Positions 7,836 through 16,279 of a stretch of 64,000 nucleotides of DNA are shown piece after piece; position 1 is the first letter of the stretch; each line of letters begins with the position of its first letter. Under the pieces are notes generated by a model that saw only the letters and a list, made by a program, of their open reading frames with translations, did not search any database and had not been told where the DNA came from. Made by a program: the position numbers and the translations under genes. Location: contig JAPDQY010000002.1 of NCBI GenBank assembly GCA_034505235.1, forward strand, positions 26,239 through 90,238. Direction: 5' to 3'. Source of the DNA: Coneutiohabitans thermophilus (lineage in GTDB: Bacteria > Zhuqueibacterota > Zhuqueibacteria > Zhuqueibacterales > Zhuqueibacteraceae).

Positions 7836-9536
7836 TCACGGCGTGGTTTTGCCTTCCACGCGGTAGTTGAACTCGAATGACAGGCTGTTGCTCCAATCTT
7901 CATCGAGAATGGTTTTATAACGGGTGCCGTCGCTGGGGCCCACCGGCTTGCCGTAGGAATAGAACCAGTTCACCACCGGTGTGCCGCTGAAGCCCAGGGC
8001 GATCCAATAGCGGCCGGGCGCCAGCTTCACGTTTTTCTGCGTAAAGTCGAAAGACTGCCAGTAGTAACCCGGCCGGTTGGAGAGATCCGTCATCGCCAGC
8101 AGCGGGCTGGTGGCAATGTTCTCGCCGGGCTTGGAATTGTGATCCTTCAAAATTTCCACCCACAGGAAGCCTTCGCCGCCAAACTTCTGCAGCGCCAGCG
8201 CGACCTTTTCCAAACTCAGGGGACGATCGAGCACGAACATCTGGGCATATTGCGCCGAACGCGTCACATATTCCGCGGTTTCCACCAGAAAGTTCTTGCG
8301 CAGCTCCTGCGCGCCGCCGGCACCGGTCGCCACTTCGCGGGTGAATGCGAAATTCACGCCCTCGGGAAATTCAAGATTGCCGAATACAAAGGGCTTGGTG
8401 TAGGTGGCTTTGGCGGGATCGGCGGGCGCCGGCTTGGGGGGCGGCGGCGGGGGAGCGGGCGCCGCGACATAGGGCACGAATGTCGCTTTGACCTCCGGAG
8501 AGAGCAGCAAGTTCTTGGGGCCATAGCTCTGGCGTTTCGCTGTGATCATCGTCTTGTCTTCGGGGAATTCGGCGTTGATGGTTTCTTCGAATTCCGGTTG
8601 CGCCTTGGCGCCGCGCGCCACGGTCCAGCGCACCAGACCGTCCTGCGTAGTCTCCTCATTGTCCAGGCCGACTTCGATGCGCACGTAGCGGTTGCTGGTG
8701 AAAAGCTGGCTCTGCTGCGGATCGAACGGCACCCAGCCGAGATCGGGAAAATAGACATCGATCCAGGAATGGCGGCCCTGTGCCATGCCCAGCGTCAGGC
8801 GGCCCCCGCCGGTGGCGGCATCATAGGAACGGTTGAGCGTGACGCCATTGACGATGCGCACCGGGATGCCCACCGCACGCAGCAATGCCGCCGCCAGATG
8901 CGAATAGTTTTGACAATTGCCCTTGCCGGTGTTGAAAGAGTAAAGCGCGTCGTAACTCGGCGGCGTCAGGACATAATCGACATGGTCAACGACCCAGGAG
9001 AGAATGCGCTGCACGGCATCGAATTCGGTGGTCACCCCGCGGGTCAGCTCTTTGGCTTTTGCCGCAATCAAGGGATTGTCCGCCGCCACTTGTTTGGTGG
9101 GTTTGAGATAAACCGCCTCCGATCCGGTGTGCGGATCCGGCGGAAAAGGCGCGCTGGTGTTGATCGTGCCGAGCTTCACCCAGTTGGCGGCAGTGAGCGA
9201 AACCGTGGCGACGATGGCGGTGGCGGGCTGCCGCCAGGTGGCGGTGACGACCTTGTTGCCGCGGGCATCGAGCTTCTCGTCGCGTGCATCGGGCGGCGGA
9301 TGGAATTGCAGGTTGAGATTCGAAATCTCCTGATTGTAGGTCGGCGAGGTGAAGGAGGCGGGAAGCACGGTGCTGATGATGAGCAGATTGATCCCGGGGG
9401 CGGGCACCAGCCGCTGTGACAGTGTGTAGTTGATGCGTGAGGTCTGGCTGCCGCTCAGGGTGTAGTTTTCTTTGCCGGTCAGTGAGGTGCTGAGTGCCAA
9501 CGCCAGCAATGTGAGCCAAGCTCGTCCGCGCGGCAT
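7836..9536 (-). CDS. Secreted transglutaminase-like protein
   Basis: 566 residues with a signal peptide (AWLTLLALALSTSLTG). The ATG at 9536 is preceded by AGGAG at nine bases. The central transglutaminase-like (papain-like) core has its three catalytic elements in order: GKGNCQNYSHLAAALLRAVGIPVR (Cys near residue 205), GRHSWIDVYFP (His near 254) and GWVPFDP (Asp near 270). Family members act as peptidases or cross-linkers. An N-terminal beta-rich region precedes the core. A Pro-rich linker (AAPAPPPPPPKPAP) and a C-terminal beta-rich domain follow, resembling carbohydrate- or surface-binding modules. It lies 72 bases upstream of the next gene in the run. The exact substrate cannot be told. Confidence 0.8.
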   Translation of the reverse strand: MPRGRAWLTLLALALSTSLTGKENYTLSGSQTSRINYTLSQRLVPAPGINLLIISTVLPASFTSPTYNQEISNLNLQFHPPPDARDEKLDARGNKVVTATWRQPATAIVATVSLTAANWVKLGTINTSAPFPPDPHTGSEAVYLKPTKQVAADNPLIAAKAKELTRGVTTEFDAVQRILSWVVDHVDYVLTPPSYDALYSFNTGKGNCQNYSHLAAALLRAVGIPVRIVNGVTLNRSYDAATGGGRLTLGMAQGRHSWIDVYFPDLGWVPFDPQQSQLFTSNRYVRIEVGLDNEETTQDGLVRWTVARGAKAQPEFEETINAEFPEDKTMITAKRQSYGPKNLLLSPEVKATFVPYVAAPAPPPPPPKPAPADPAKATYTKPFVFGNLEFPEGVNFAFTREVATGAGGAQELRKNFLVETAEYVTRSAQYAQMFVLDRPLSLEKVALALQKFGGEGFLWVEILKDHNSKPGENIATSPLLAMTDLSNRPGYYWQSFDFTQKNVKLAPGRYWIALGFSGTPVVNWFYSYGKPVGPSDGTRYKTILDEDWSNSLSFEFNYRVEGKTTP

Positions 9537-9612
9537 GATGATACTCTCCTGAAAAGTTCAACTGTTGCAGTCGTTTTCGAGTCTTGCGGGCACCGCCGGC
9601 CTGCCGTGGCAT

Positions 9613-10998
9613 TCAGGCCCTGGTTGCCTGCCGGCGCAGTTTGGGCCCCTGCGGCGTGTCTTCGATCTCCCAGCCTGCCGCCTTGATTTGCTCACGCAGG
9701 GCGTCGGCATCCTGCCAGCGCTTTTCCTGGCGGGCCAGCTGCCGCTGCTCGAGCAGTCGCAGGATGTCTTGCGGGATGGTTTCCTGCTTCGGCTGCCACT
9801 CGGCCAGGCGCAGCCCCAGCACACGGTCGAAATCGAACAGCGTCGCTTTTTTGACGGCCGCCGGCCGCTCGCTCTTGACCAATTCCCAGACCACGGCGAG
9901 CGCGCGCGGCATGTTCAGGTCATCATTGACCTGTTCGAGGAAGCGGCGGTGATAGTTTTCATCGATGCTGCCGGGCGCTCCCCAGTCGGACATCGTGGTG
10001 CGCAGCCGCTGCAGGGCGGTGGCGGCGGCCTCGAGGCTCTCCCAGGTAAAATTCAGCTTGGTGCGGTAATGCGCGCCCAGGCACAACATGCGATAGGCGA
10101 GGGGATCGTAGCCGCGATCGATCAGCGTTTGCACACGCAGGAATTCACCGGCAGATTTGGCCATTTTGGCGTCATCGACCTGCAGGAAATAGCCGTGCAT
10201 CCAAAAGTTGGCCAGCCGGGTGCCATGGCAGGCCTGGGTCTGTGCAATCTCGTTGGTGTGATGCACCGGAATGTGATCTTCGCCGCCGCAGTGAATGTCG
10301 AAAAACGGGCCGAGATATTTTTCCGACATCGCCGAGCATTCGATGTGCCAGCCCGGAAAGCCAACCCCCCAGGGGCTGTCCCATTCCATTTGACGCTTTT
10401 GCCCCGGCGGGCTGAACTTCCACAGGGCAAAATCGGTGGGATGGCGTTTTTCGCCGACTTCGACGCGGCTGCCGGCTTGCAGCCCGGCAATATCCAACCG
10501 GGCGAGATAGCCGTAATCCGGCAGCTTCGAGGTGTCGAAATAGATGCCATCGGAGGTGCGGTAGGTGAAGCCTTTGGCCTCGATGCAGCGGATGGCCTCG
10601 ATTTGTTCGCGAATGTGATCGGTGGCGCGGCACCAGATGGTGGGCGGCAGAATGTTGAGCTGCCGCAGGTCTTCCTGGAAGGCGCGGGTGTATTCCTCCG
10701 CGATTTGCCAGGCGGTTTTGCCGGTGCGGCGGGCGCCTTTTTCCATCTTGTCTTCGCCGGTGTCGGCATCGGAAACGAGATGGCCGACGTCGGTGATGTT
10801 CATCACGTGTTTGACTTGATAGCCGTTGTATTCCAGCACGCGGCGCAGAATGTCTTCGAACAGGTAGGTGCGCAGATTGCCGAGATGGGCATAGTCGTAA
10901 ACCGTCGGGCCGCAGGTGTACATGCCCACCTGCTTCTCATGGAGCGGTTTGAATTCACGCATTTCGCGGGTGTAGGTGTCAAACAGACGCAGGGTCAT
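9613..10998 (-). CDS. cysS: Cysteine--tRNA ligase
   Basis: 461 residues, the normal length for CysRS. It charges tRNA-Cys in the cytoplasm. Class I features are clear: CGPTVYDYAHLGN (HIGH variant HLGN and the first zinc Cys), GWHIECSAMS, DIHCGGEDHIPVHHTNE (zinc ligands) and KMAKSAGEF in place of the usual KMSKS. The C-terminal anticodon-binding part includes the AREEKRWQDADALRE-type helix near the end (here ARQEKRWQDADALREQIKAAGW). I start it at the ATG at 10998; an in-frame GTG lies four codons upstream, and neither has a strong ribosome site. It is flanked by the transglutaminase-like gene downstream and the TrlF-like gene upstream, with no sign of a T-box leader in the 176-base gap. Confidence 0.97.
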   Translation of the reverse strand: MTLRLFDTYTREMREFKPLHEKQVGMYTCGPTVYDYAHLGNLRTYLFEDILRRVLEYNGYQVKHVMNITDVGHLVSDADTGEDKMEKGARRTGKTAWQIAEEYTRAFQEDLRQLNILPPTIWCRATDHIREQIEAIRCIEAKGFTYRTSDGIYFDTSKLPDYGYLARLDIAGLQAGSRVEVGEKRHPTDFALWKFSPPGQKRQMEWDSPWGVGFPGWHIECSAMSEKYLGPFFDIHCGGEDHIPVHHTNEIAQTQACHGTRLANFWMHGYFLQVDDAKMAKSAGEFLRVQTLIDRGYDPLAYRMLCLGAHYRTKLNFTWESLEAAATALQRLRTTMSDWGAPGSIDENYHRRFLEQVNDDLNMPRALAVVWELVKSERPAAVKKATLFDFDRVLGLRLAEWQPKQETIPQDILRLLEQRQLARQEKRWQDADALREQIKAAGWEIEDTPQGPKLRRQATRA

Positions 10999-11174
10999 GG
11001 CTTGTCGCACGACGGGATGATTGAATGATCGTCATCGCTTCGAATTTGATTGGGGCATTGGCGGTGGCGGCACGTTACGCGGCGGGGCACGCCGGGCTGT
11101 GCCCGCTTTTAGTGCGGGTTTCGTGCCTCATGTGATCCTCCTGCACCCATTCCAGAATTGGACGAGGAGCCGGC

Positions 11175-14000
11175 TCAAAACCCATATTTCGCACGGCGCA
11201 GTTCGAAGGCGCGCTGCCCGCCCTCCAGCACCTGCTCGACCAGCAGTTTCACCGATTCCCGATCGATCGCGCCGACATTGCCCTCGCGAATAACGGCGGA
11301 GTTGGACTTGCCCTCCCCGCCTGTCTCCAGGGCGATGATCAACTCCGCATCGCCCAGCACCGGGATGTTGGCGTTGTGCGTCGCGAACAGGAACTGACGC
11401 CGCCGTTTCTCCTGCCGCAAGGTTGGGATGATGGTGTCGGCAATGAAGCGATTGTCCAGGTCATCCTCGGGTTGATCGATGACCAGCGGCGTGCGACTTT
11501 CGGGAAACAACAGCAGCAAAATCGCGGTGGCTTTCTGGCCGGTGGAGAGATCGGGCATGCGGCGCCAGCGCGGCGTTTCGTGCGGCGCCGCCACGTTCAG
11601 TTCAATGGTGACGCGATCGGGCAGATCGAGCTCCTCGAGTTCGAGCATGGTGGCGGCATCGAGATGGGCCAGCACCTCGGCCTGCCGGTCCGTCAACTGG
11701 TAGCGTGCCTGCAGCGCCGCTTTGCCGGCGCGCAGGTGCTTCAGGAAATCCGCCTGGGAAAAACCGGGGGTGGCAGCCAGACGCTCGAAGAAATCCTCCT
11801 GCAGGCGTTTGCGCAGGCTGCGTAGCTTGTCGAACAGCGGCGTGAAATCCGCTGCGGGCTCCAGCGTGACCCGCAGCCGGCCGTGCAGCAGCCGGTTCAC
11901 GCGGCCGGCGGCCTTTTGATCAAGTGCAAAAAGTTTCTTGCGCCCCGCTTGCCGGCGTTGCAGCAGTTGTTGTCGCTTCTTTTCGAGCTGCTGGCAGCGC
12001 TGCCGCAACTGGGCGTGTTTGAAACGCAGCGGCTCCAGCCGTTCGATCTCCTGGCGCAGCCGCAGGAAGGCCGCGCCGTCGATCTCCTCCCTCTGCAAAT
12101 CCATCAGCGTGCGCTCGTACTCCTTCTGGCGTGCCTGCCGGCGGTTTTGCCACCTTTCCATGATCACCAGCAGCTCGCTTTGCGTGCGGCCCAGGGCAGC
12201 CGCCAGGTCCGAAAGCGTGGCGGCCAGTTCCTGTTCGAGATTTTGCAGCGCGGTTTGGGCCTGGGCGATGAGATCGCCATTGGGCAGCACCGGCCCGGCC
12301 GGCAGGGAAACGGGCTCGACTTCCAGACGCTTGCGGGCCTGCTCGATGACGCGCTGCAGGGCTTGCAGATGCTCGCGGCTGCTGAGCAGTATTTGCTCCT
12401 CGCGGGTCAGCAGGGCCTGTTCGCGCAGCTTCGCCTCGATGCCTTTGTTTTCAAACAGCCGCAGCTTTTCCTGCAGCACCGGCAGGTGGGCGAGTTTTTC
12501 CGCGATTTCGTGCAATTCCGCCTGCGCCGCCAGCAACTGCTTGCGATTGGCCTCCAGGAGCTGGTTGCATTCGCGGCGGCCGGCCTCCAGCGTCGCCGCG
12601 GTTTCGGCGCGGTACCGGACGAGCAATTGTGCCTGCTTGTTGGTGTCGCGCGCAATCTCGGCGATTTCATGCTGGCCGAAAATGGCAATGCCGGGCACGA
12701 TGTCGAAAACTTGCAGGCGGCGGCGCTGGCCGGTTTCATCATAAATCGCCGGCTCGCCGGGATAAAGCCGTTCGATCAGATAATAGCTCGGCGAAGGCTG
12801 ATTGCTGCGCACCAGCAGCGAAATCTTCGTGCCGCTCTTGACCACCTCTGCCAGAATGCTTTCATGCATGCGGCGCGCCTGCTCGCCCAGCGGCGGTTGA
12901 TCGAGCACGTAGCGCAGGCTTTCGATCACTGTGGACTTGCCGGTGCCGCGGCCGCCGATCAGGCAGTTGAGATTTTCGTTGAAATGGATCGCGCAGCCGT
13001 GCAGGAAGCTCGCCTCGCCCTCCCAGGTCATGGCCACCAGCTCGACATGCGGACTGCGGTGTGCCGGCCGCGCCCCTTCCCGCGCACTTTCCGTCAGCAG
13101 CTCCAGCCGGGATTCCGGATCGAGAAAGGCCTGCCACAGCGCCTCGATGCCCGGGGTCGACATCTTGATGAGCGTGCTGCACGCGGGGTTTTCGATGTCT
13201 TTGAGGTTGTAGACATCCAGACAATTTACCAGGGCGAGCGGCCGCTCGCGGCGATAGTGATTCAACTGGCCTTCCACGATCTTGCGCTCGAAGGCGCGCA
13301 AATCGGCGCGCGCGCCGGCAATCTGTCCGGCGAGCAGATTGGGATCGGTGAAATACTGCACGCGCGTGGTCTTGGCGCATTCGAACAGCAGCCCGTTTTC
13401 GCGATCCATGTGGGCCGCGATGCAAATGCCGCGGCGGTCTTTCTGGATGATTTCCAGAATTTGCGGAAAGGACTTGGGCGATTGCCGGGGCGCCAGGCCG
13501 CGTCCGTTCACCCAGCGGTCTTTGGGAGGCAGGCCCAGCTCGGTCAGGAGATGATCGAGTTCCTCGACCGGCGCCTCGAGATCGAACAAACACAGCACAT
13601 GCAGCCCTTCCGTGCTGGCCACTTCGAAGCCGGGAAAGACCACAATGCCCTCCTGGCGCAGCTCGCGGCGCACGATTTCGACATACGCCACGCTGTTGTG
13701 ATCGCACAGGCCGATGGCATCGATGCCGGCTTTCTTGCAGCGCTGCGCCAGCGCCAGCGCAAAATCCCGCTGGAAGGGCTCGCTGTCCCTGCGATATTTG
13801 GAATCGAAACCCTTGAAGCAGTTTTGCATGGGCGTGTTCACCTGCAGCGCGCAACGATAATCCCGCGCGCCATTCGGTTGCGCGAGGGCGCGTGCCACGG
13901 CCTCGGGCCAGTGATGCGCCCAGGGCAATGTGAACTGTGTGCCGTTGCGTTCGCGCGGCCGCGTCAGAATAACTGTCGAGCTGGAAGGATGGTCGCTCAT
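11175..14000 (-). CDS. TrlF-type PHP-domain plus SMC-like ATPase
   Basis: 941 residues. The N-terminal third is a PHP-like phosphoesterase domain (AIGLCDHNSVAYV near residue 100, VFPGFEVAS, later CIAAHMDRENG). The rest is an ABC/SMC-type ATPase with Walker A GGRGTGKST near residue 350, a long Gln/Arg-rich coiled coil at about 430-740, a DLSTGQKATAILLL signature near 815, and Walker B PLVIDQPEDDLDN near 840 followed by FATHNANI. This order matches TrlF-family AAA-like ATPases, which are often found near DNA-processing or defence genes. The first PHP metal motif, usually HxH, reads LQVNTP here, so the phosphoesterase centre may be altered. The ATG at 14000 follows GGAG with good spacing. Function in the cell is unknown. 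Confidence 0.8.
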   Translation of the reverse strand: MSDHPSSSTVILTRPRERNGTQFTLPWAHHWPEAVARALAQPNGARDYRCALQVNTPMQNCFKGFDSKYRRDSEPFQRDFALALAQRCKKAGIDAIGLCDHNSVAYVEIVRRELRQEGIVVFPGFEVASTEGLHVLCLFDLEAPVEELDHLLTELGLPPKDRWVNGRGLAPRQSPKSFPQILEIIQKDRRGICIAAHMDRENGLLFECAKTTRVQYFTDPNLLAGQIAGARADLRAFERKIVEGQLNHYRRERPLALVNCLDVYNLKDIENPACSTLIKMSTPGIEALWQAFLDPESRLELLTESAREGARPAHRSPHVELVAMTWEGEASFLHGCAIHFNENLNCLIGGRGTGKSTVIESLRYVLDQPPLGEQARRMHESILAEVVKSGTKISLLVRSNQPSPSYYLIERLYPGEPAIYDETGQRRRLQVFDIVPGIAIFGQHEIAEIARDTNKQAQLLVRYRAETAATLEAGRRECNQLLEANRKQLLAAQAELHEIAEKLAHLPVLQEKLRLFENKGIEAKLREQALLTREEQILLSSREHLQALQRVIEQARKRLEVEPVSLPAGPVLPNGDLIAQAQTALQNLEQELAATLSDLAAALGRTQSELLVIMERWQNRRQARQKEYERTLMDLQREEIDGAAFLRLRQEIERLEPLRFKHAQLRQRCQQLEKKRQQLLQRRQAGRKKLFALDQKAAGRVNRLLHGRLRVTLEPAADFTPLFDKLRSLRKRLQEDFFERLAATPGFSQADFLKHLRAGKAALQARYQLTDRQAEVLAHLDAATMLELEELDLPDRVTIELNVAAPHETPRWRRMPDLSTGQKATAILLLLFPESRTPLVIDQPEDDLDNRFIADTIIPTLRQEKRRRQFLFATHNANIPVLGDAELIIALETGGEGKSNSAVIREGNVGAIDRESVKLLVEQVLEGGQRAFELRRAKYGF

Positions 14001-14079
14001 AAGACTCCGCATGGCTGCCCGCCCGCAGCCGAGGGGCGGCGCCCTTTCCAAAGTAATGACAGGTGACAATCCCTCGGTA

Positions 14080-14157
14080 ACTGTGGAGTGGCACAGGCCT
14101 CTCTGCCTGCAGACAAAATATCTGCGCTGCCTCCCCACACGCAACTGGGGCATGACG
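14080..14157. repeat. Dispersed intergenic repeat, copy A
   Basis: The order of shared blocks is GTAAC, GTGG, CAGGC..TCTGCC, AGACAA, ATCTG, GCTGC, CTCCCC, AACTGGGGCATGAC. The same blocks recur in the same order and orientation at 14507-14590. Aligned by eye, the copies agree at about 70 percent of positions with a few short indels. The CAGGC...GCCTG part can fold into a small hairpin. Confidence 0.55.
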
Positions 14158-14342
14158 CAAGGTGATTGCACACGCAGCGCTGCCCCCGCGGTGATCACGC
14201 AAATCCGCCAGGGTCAACCCGCCGACACAAGCGTTGAACCTGAATTTTGTTTGGGTCGTCTTGCCCTCACCACCTGCGCTTGAAATCGCCGGTGCAAAAC
14301 TCAAAGCGGCTAAAGGCCGACTTATCACCGGGTGGTGGGCAG

Positions 14343-14385
14343 CCGCCCTCAGGCGGTTTCGCCTGGGAATTTATTCCCGGGCGAA
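14343..14385. repeat. Tandem hairpins
   Basis: First stem: CCGCC-CTCA-GGCGG (14343-14356). Second stem: TTCGCCTGGGAAT, two-base loop, ATTCCCGGGCGAA (14358-14385), 13 pairs with one T-G wobble. The stems are one base apart. There is no T-tract on either side, so a rho-independent terminator is unlikely. A REP-like or MITE-derived element is more plausible. Confidence 0.5.
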
Positions 14386-14506
14386 AGATGGCAAAAAAGA
14401 TGCAAAATTCAGGTCGAAGGTGGAGCAGCCTGAATCAGCAGGGCCGCAGAAAGTAAACTTTTTTCCCTGGTGATGCAAGGTGAAAGTGCCGCGCGCTGGA
14501 ATCCTC

Positions 14507-14590
14507 AGTAACGCGTGGCGCAGCGCAGGCATCCCTGCCCGAGACAAGATGAGGTCTGTGCTGCGTCTCCCCCCGGAACTGAGGCATGAC
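14507..14590. repeat. Dispersed intergenic repeat, copy B
   Basis: Direct, diverged copy of the element at 14080-14157. It includes GTAAC, GTGG, GCAGGCATCCCTGCC, GAGACAA, GGTCTG, GCTGC, CTCCCC and AACTGAGGCATGAC. The GCAGG-CATC-CCTGC core is a perfect five-pair hairpin. It ends just before the stop of the cytochrome gene. Confidence 0.55.
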
Positions 14591-14608
14591 CGCCCGCTGC
14601 AGTTACCT

Positions 14609-15934
14609 TCACTCTGTCTGCGAAGCAAGCGGAATGACACGCTGTACCACCGCCATGTCGACGATCGGAACTTTGGCAACCAAATCCCCCAGCCCCAGCG
14701 CGCGCAGGAAATAGGGCGGCAGGCTGCGAAAACGCAGGCGCACCTCAAGATGAACGGCGCCGCGCAGGCTGCCGGCAAGGGGGATGCGGTAGCCGGCGGT
14801 GCGCGTGGCCAGGAACGGAATCAGGTTGTTTTCCACGCGACTGGCTTCGAAGAAAAACAACACCTCGCCCCCCTCCGGCCCGCGCAGCGTTTGCCGGAAC
14901 ACCGTCAAATCGGCATCGGCGTTGCGGTTGAGCTCGCTGTGCTGATCCATCAAATCACCGTTGGCATCGAGCTGGCCGCTTTGATACAAAAGATTGCCGT
15001 TGTCATCGCGCGCGCGGATGGCAATCCACATCTGCCGCTCTGCCGTCACGCCCGAGGGCAGCGCATGCCCGGTTTTATTGTTGAAAATGCTCACCTGCAC
15101 CTGCAGCGTATCGCCGGCGTGAAGCGTGGCAGGATGCGTCACCTGCATGCTGGCGGCATTCTGCAGCAGTTTCTCGCTCTCCCGGCGCTGCAAATCTGCC
15201 CCGGGAAAATCCACCAGCGGCACGTCCACGCCGACGAACGTGTGGCGATGTACCTGCTCGCGCAGCGGCCCGCCCACCGCCGCCTGACCGGCATAAACCG
15301 GCATGTGGCAGTCCTGACAATCGAACGACATGCCGGCCAGCGCCGCCACATTCCATTCGCTGAACGTCTCTTCGACCATTACACCCAGGGGATTTTTCAC
15401 CTCATGGCAGACGCCGCAAAATTCCGAGCGGCTGAACAGCGGATTGAATTGCGAGTCATGGAAGCCATTGGGGGCGGGATCCGCCAGGCTGCCGTATTTC
15501 ACCTTGCCCGGTTTGAGCTCGAACGCCGCGTTGAAGGGCTGGTTGATTTTGGTCAGGGAATGACAAACCTCGCAGCTCACGCCCCGGTGGGAGACAGCAG
15601 AAAGCTTGTTGGGATCAAAAAAGGGCGGCGTTTCGCCCGTCAGGCTGGCCACCGGGCTGTGGCATTGGGTGCAGAATTGATCGAGCCGGCCGCCGGTCTT
15701 CTGCTGGCCGGCGGCATTCATCGCGAAGAACACCGGATCCGTGAAGGCATAGGCGTGCATGGAAGTGGACCATTCCGCATAGTGGTTGGGATGGCAGCCC
15801 TGACAGGTCTCGGCGGTGGCGAAATCCGTGACTTTGAACTTGGGCGCACTGCCGGCCGGCGGCTGGACAGGATCCGGATTGTTGCAGGCGGTCAACAGCA
15901 GGAGAAGAGGCGGTGCCAGGCAAGCGTTCTTCAT
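14609..15934 (-). CDS. Five-haem cytochrome c lipoprotein
   Basis: 441 residues. The N-terminus (CLAPPLLLLLTAC) is a lipoprotein signal, so the protein is membrane-anchored outside the cytoplasm. Five CxxCH haem sites are visible: CQGCH (about residue 43), CTQCH (88), CEVCH (121), CGVCH (176) and CQDCH (206). The arrangement, with HPNHYAEWSTSMHAYAF after the first haem, matches multihaem cytochrome c (c554/cytochrome c family protein) domains. The C-terminal 200 residues are haem-free and beta-rich (VTHPATLHAGDTLQVQVSIFNNKTGHALPSG). Likely role: electron transfer in the periplasm, partner unknown. A promoter-like pair on the minus strand at 16023-16050 lies upstream. The gene is divergent from the methionine sulfoxide reductase pair. 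Confidence 0.88.
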   Translation of the reverse strand: MKNACLAPPLLLLLTACNNPDPVQPPAGSAPKFKVTDFATAETCQGCHPNHYAEWSTSMHAYAFTDPVFFAMNAAGQQKTGGRLDQFCTQCHSPVASLTGETPPFFDPNKLSAVSHRGVSCEVCHSLTKINQPFNAAFELKPGKVKYGSLADPAPNGFHDSQFNPLFSRSEFCGVCHEVKNPLGVMVEETFSEWNVAALAGMSFDCQDCHMPVYAGQAAVGGPLREQVHRHTFVGVDVPLVDFPGADLQRRESEKLLQNAASMQVTHPATLHAGDTLQVQVSIFNNKTGHALPSGVTAERQMWIAIRARDDNGNLLYQSGQLDANGDLMDQHSELNRNADADLTVFRQTLRGPEGGEVLFFFEASRVENNLIPFLATRTAGYRIPLAGSLRGAVHLEVRLRFRSLPPYFLRALGLGDLVAKVPIVDMAVVQRVIPLASQTE

Positions 15935-16022
15935 TGTGTCTCGAATTTGGGCGTGGTCGTTTTACTCTGCCCGCCGGCACGAATGCACCCGCAGCGCGGG
16001 ACCGCCGGACAAAGTGAGACGA

Positions 16023-16050
16023 AATTTAGCGGGATTTTCCCAAGAATCAA
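16023..16050 (-). promoter_or_regulatory. Candidate promoter for the cytochrome gene
   Basis: On the minus strand TTGATT (16050-16045) and TAAATT (16028-16023) are separated by 16 bases, a reasonable sigma-70-type pair. It lies about 90 bases upstream of the cytochrome start at 15934. Confidence 0.5.
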
Positions 16051-16062
16051 GCTTGCCGTGCA

Positions 16063-16091
16063 TTGACTTTACTGTTGCCGCGGGCTATATT
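16063..16091 (+). promoter_or_regulatory. Candidate promoter for msrB-msrA
   Basis: TTGACT (16063-16068) and TATATT (16086-16091) with a 17-base spacer, close to the sigma-70 consensus. Transcription would start near 16098, giving a leader of about 180 bases before msrB. The leader contains hairpins at 16219-16240 and 16245-16261. Confidence 0.6.
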
Positions 16092-16244
16092 CCGCGCGGC
16101 AATGCCCTCAGCAATTCTGTTACGGCGGGAATAGCGGCAGGCCGTTTGCCGTTTCAAGTAGAGATGATCTTTCAACCCGGTGATGCCGGACAAGCCACCG
16201 GTTCGGAGCAAAAACTTCCGCCGTGCACATGTGCGGCGGACATG

Positions 16245-16261
16245 GCGGGCACAACGCCCGC
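16245..16261 (+). promoter_or_regulatory. Leader hairpin abutting the msrB ribosome site
   Basis: GCGGGC-ACAAC-GCCCGC is a perfect six-pair GC-rich stem ending one base before AGGAGGT (16262-16268). A second imperfect stem (CCGCCG ... CGGCGG, 16219-16240) lies just upstream. These could influence ribosome access; that is inference from position only. Confidence 0.4.
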
Positions 16262-16279
16262 AGGAGGTGCACAACATTC

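Larger units (their letters stand above)
14001..14608. other. Gene-free stretch with diverged repeats and hairpins
   Basis: About 600 bases between the TrlF-like gene start and the cytochrome gene end. No convincing coding frame was found. It contains two diverged direct copies of a roughly 85-base repeat (around 14080-14157 and 14507-14590) and, between them, two adjacent hairpins at 14343-14385. This looks like an accumulation of small non-coding repeats rather than a decayed gene. Confidence 0.6.

Noticed and set aside
10999..11174. A T-box leader ahead of cysS
   Set aside because: The 176-base gap shows neither a T-box core sequence nor a terminator/antiterminator pair.
11883..14066. A 727-codon plus-strand frame opposite the TrlF-like gene
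   Set aside because: Antisense shadow of the coiled-coil and PHP regions; no motifs.
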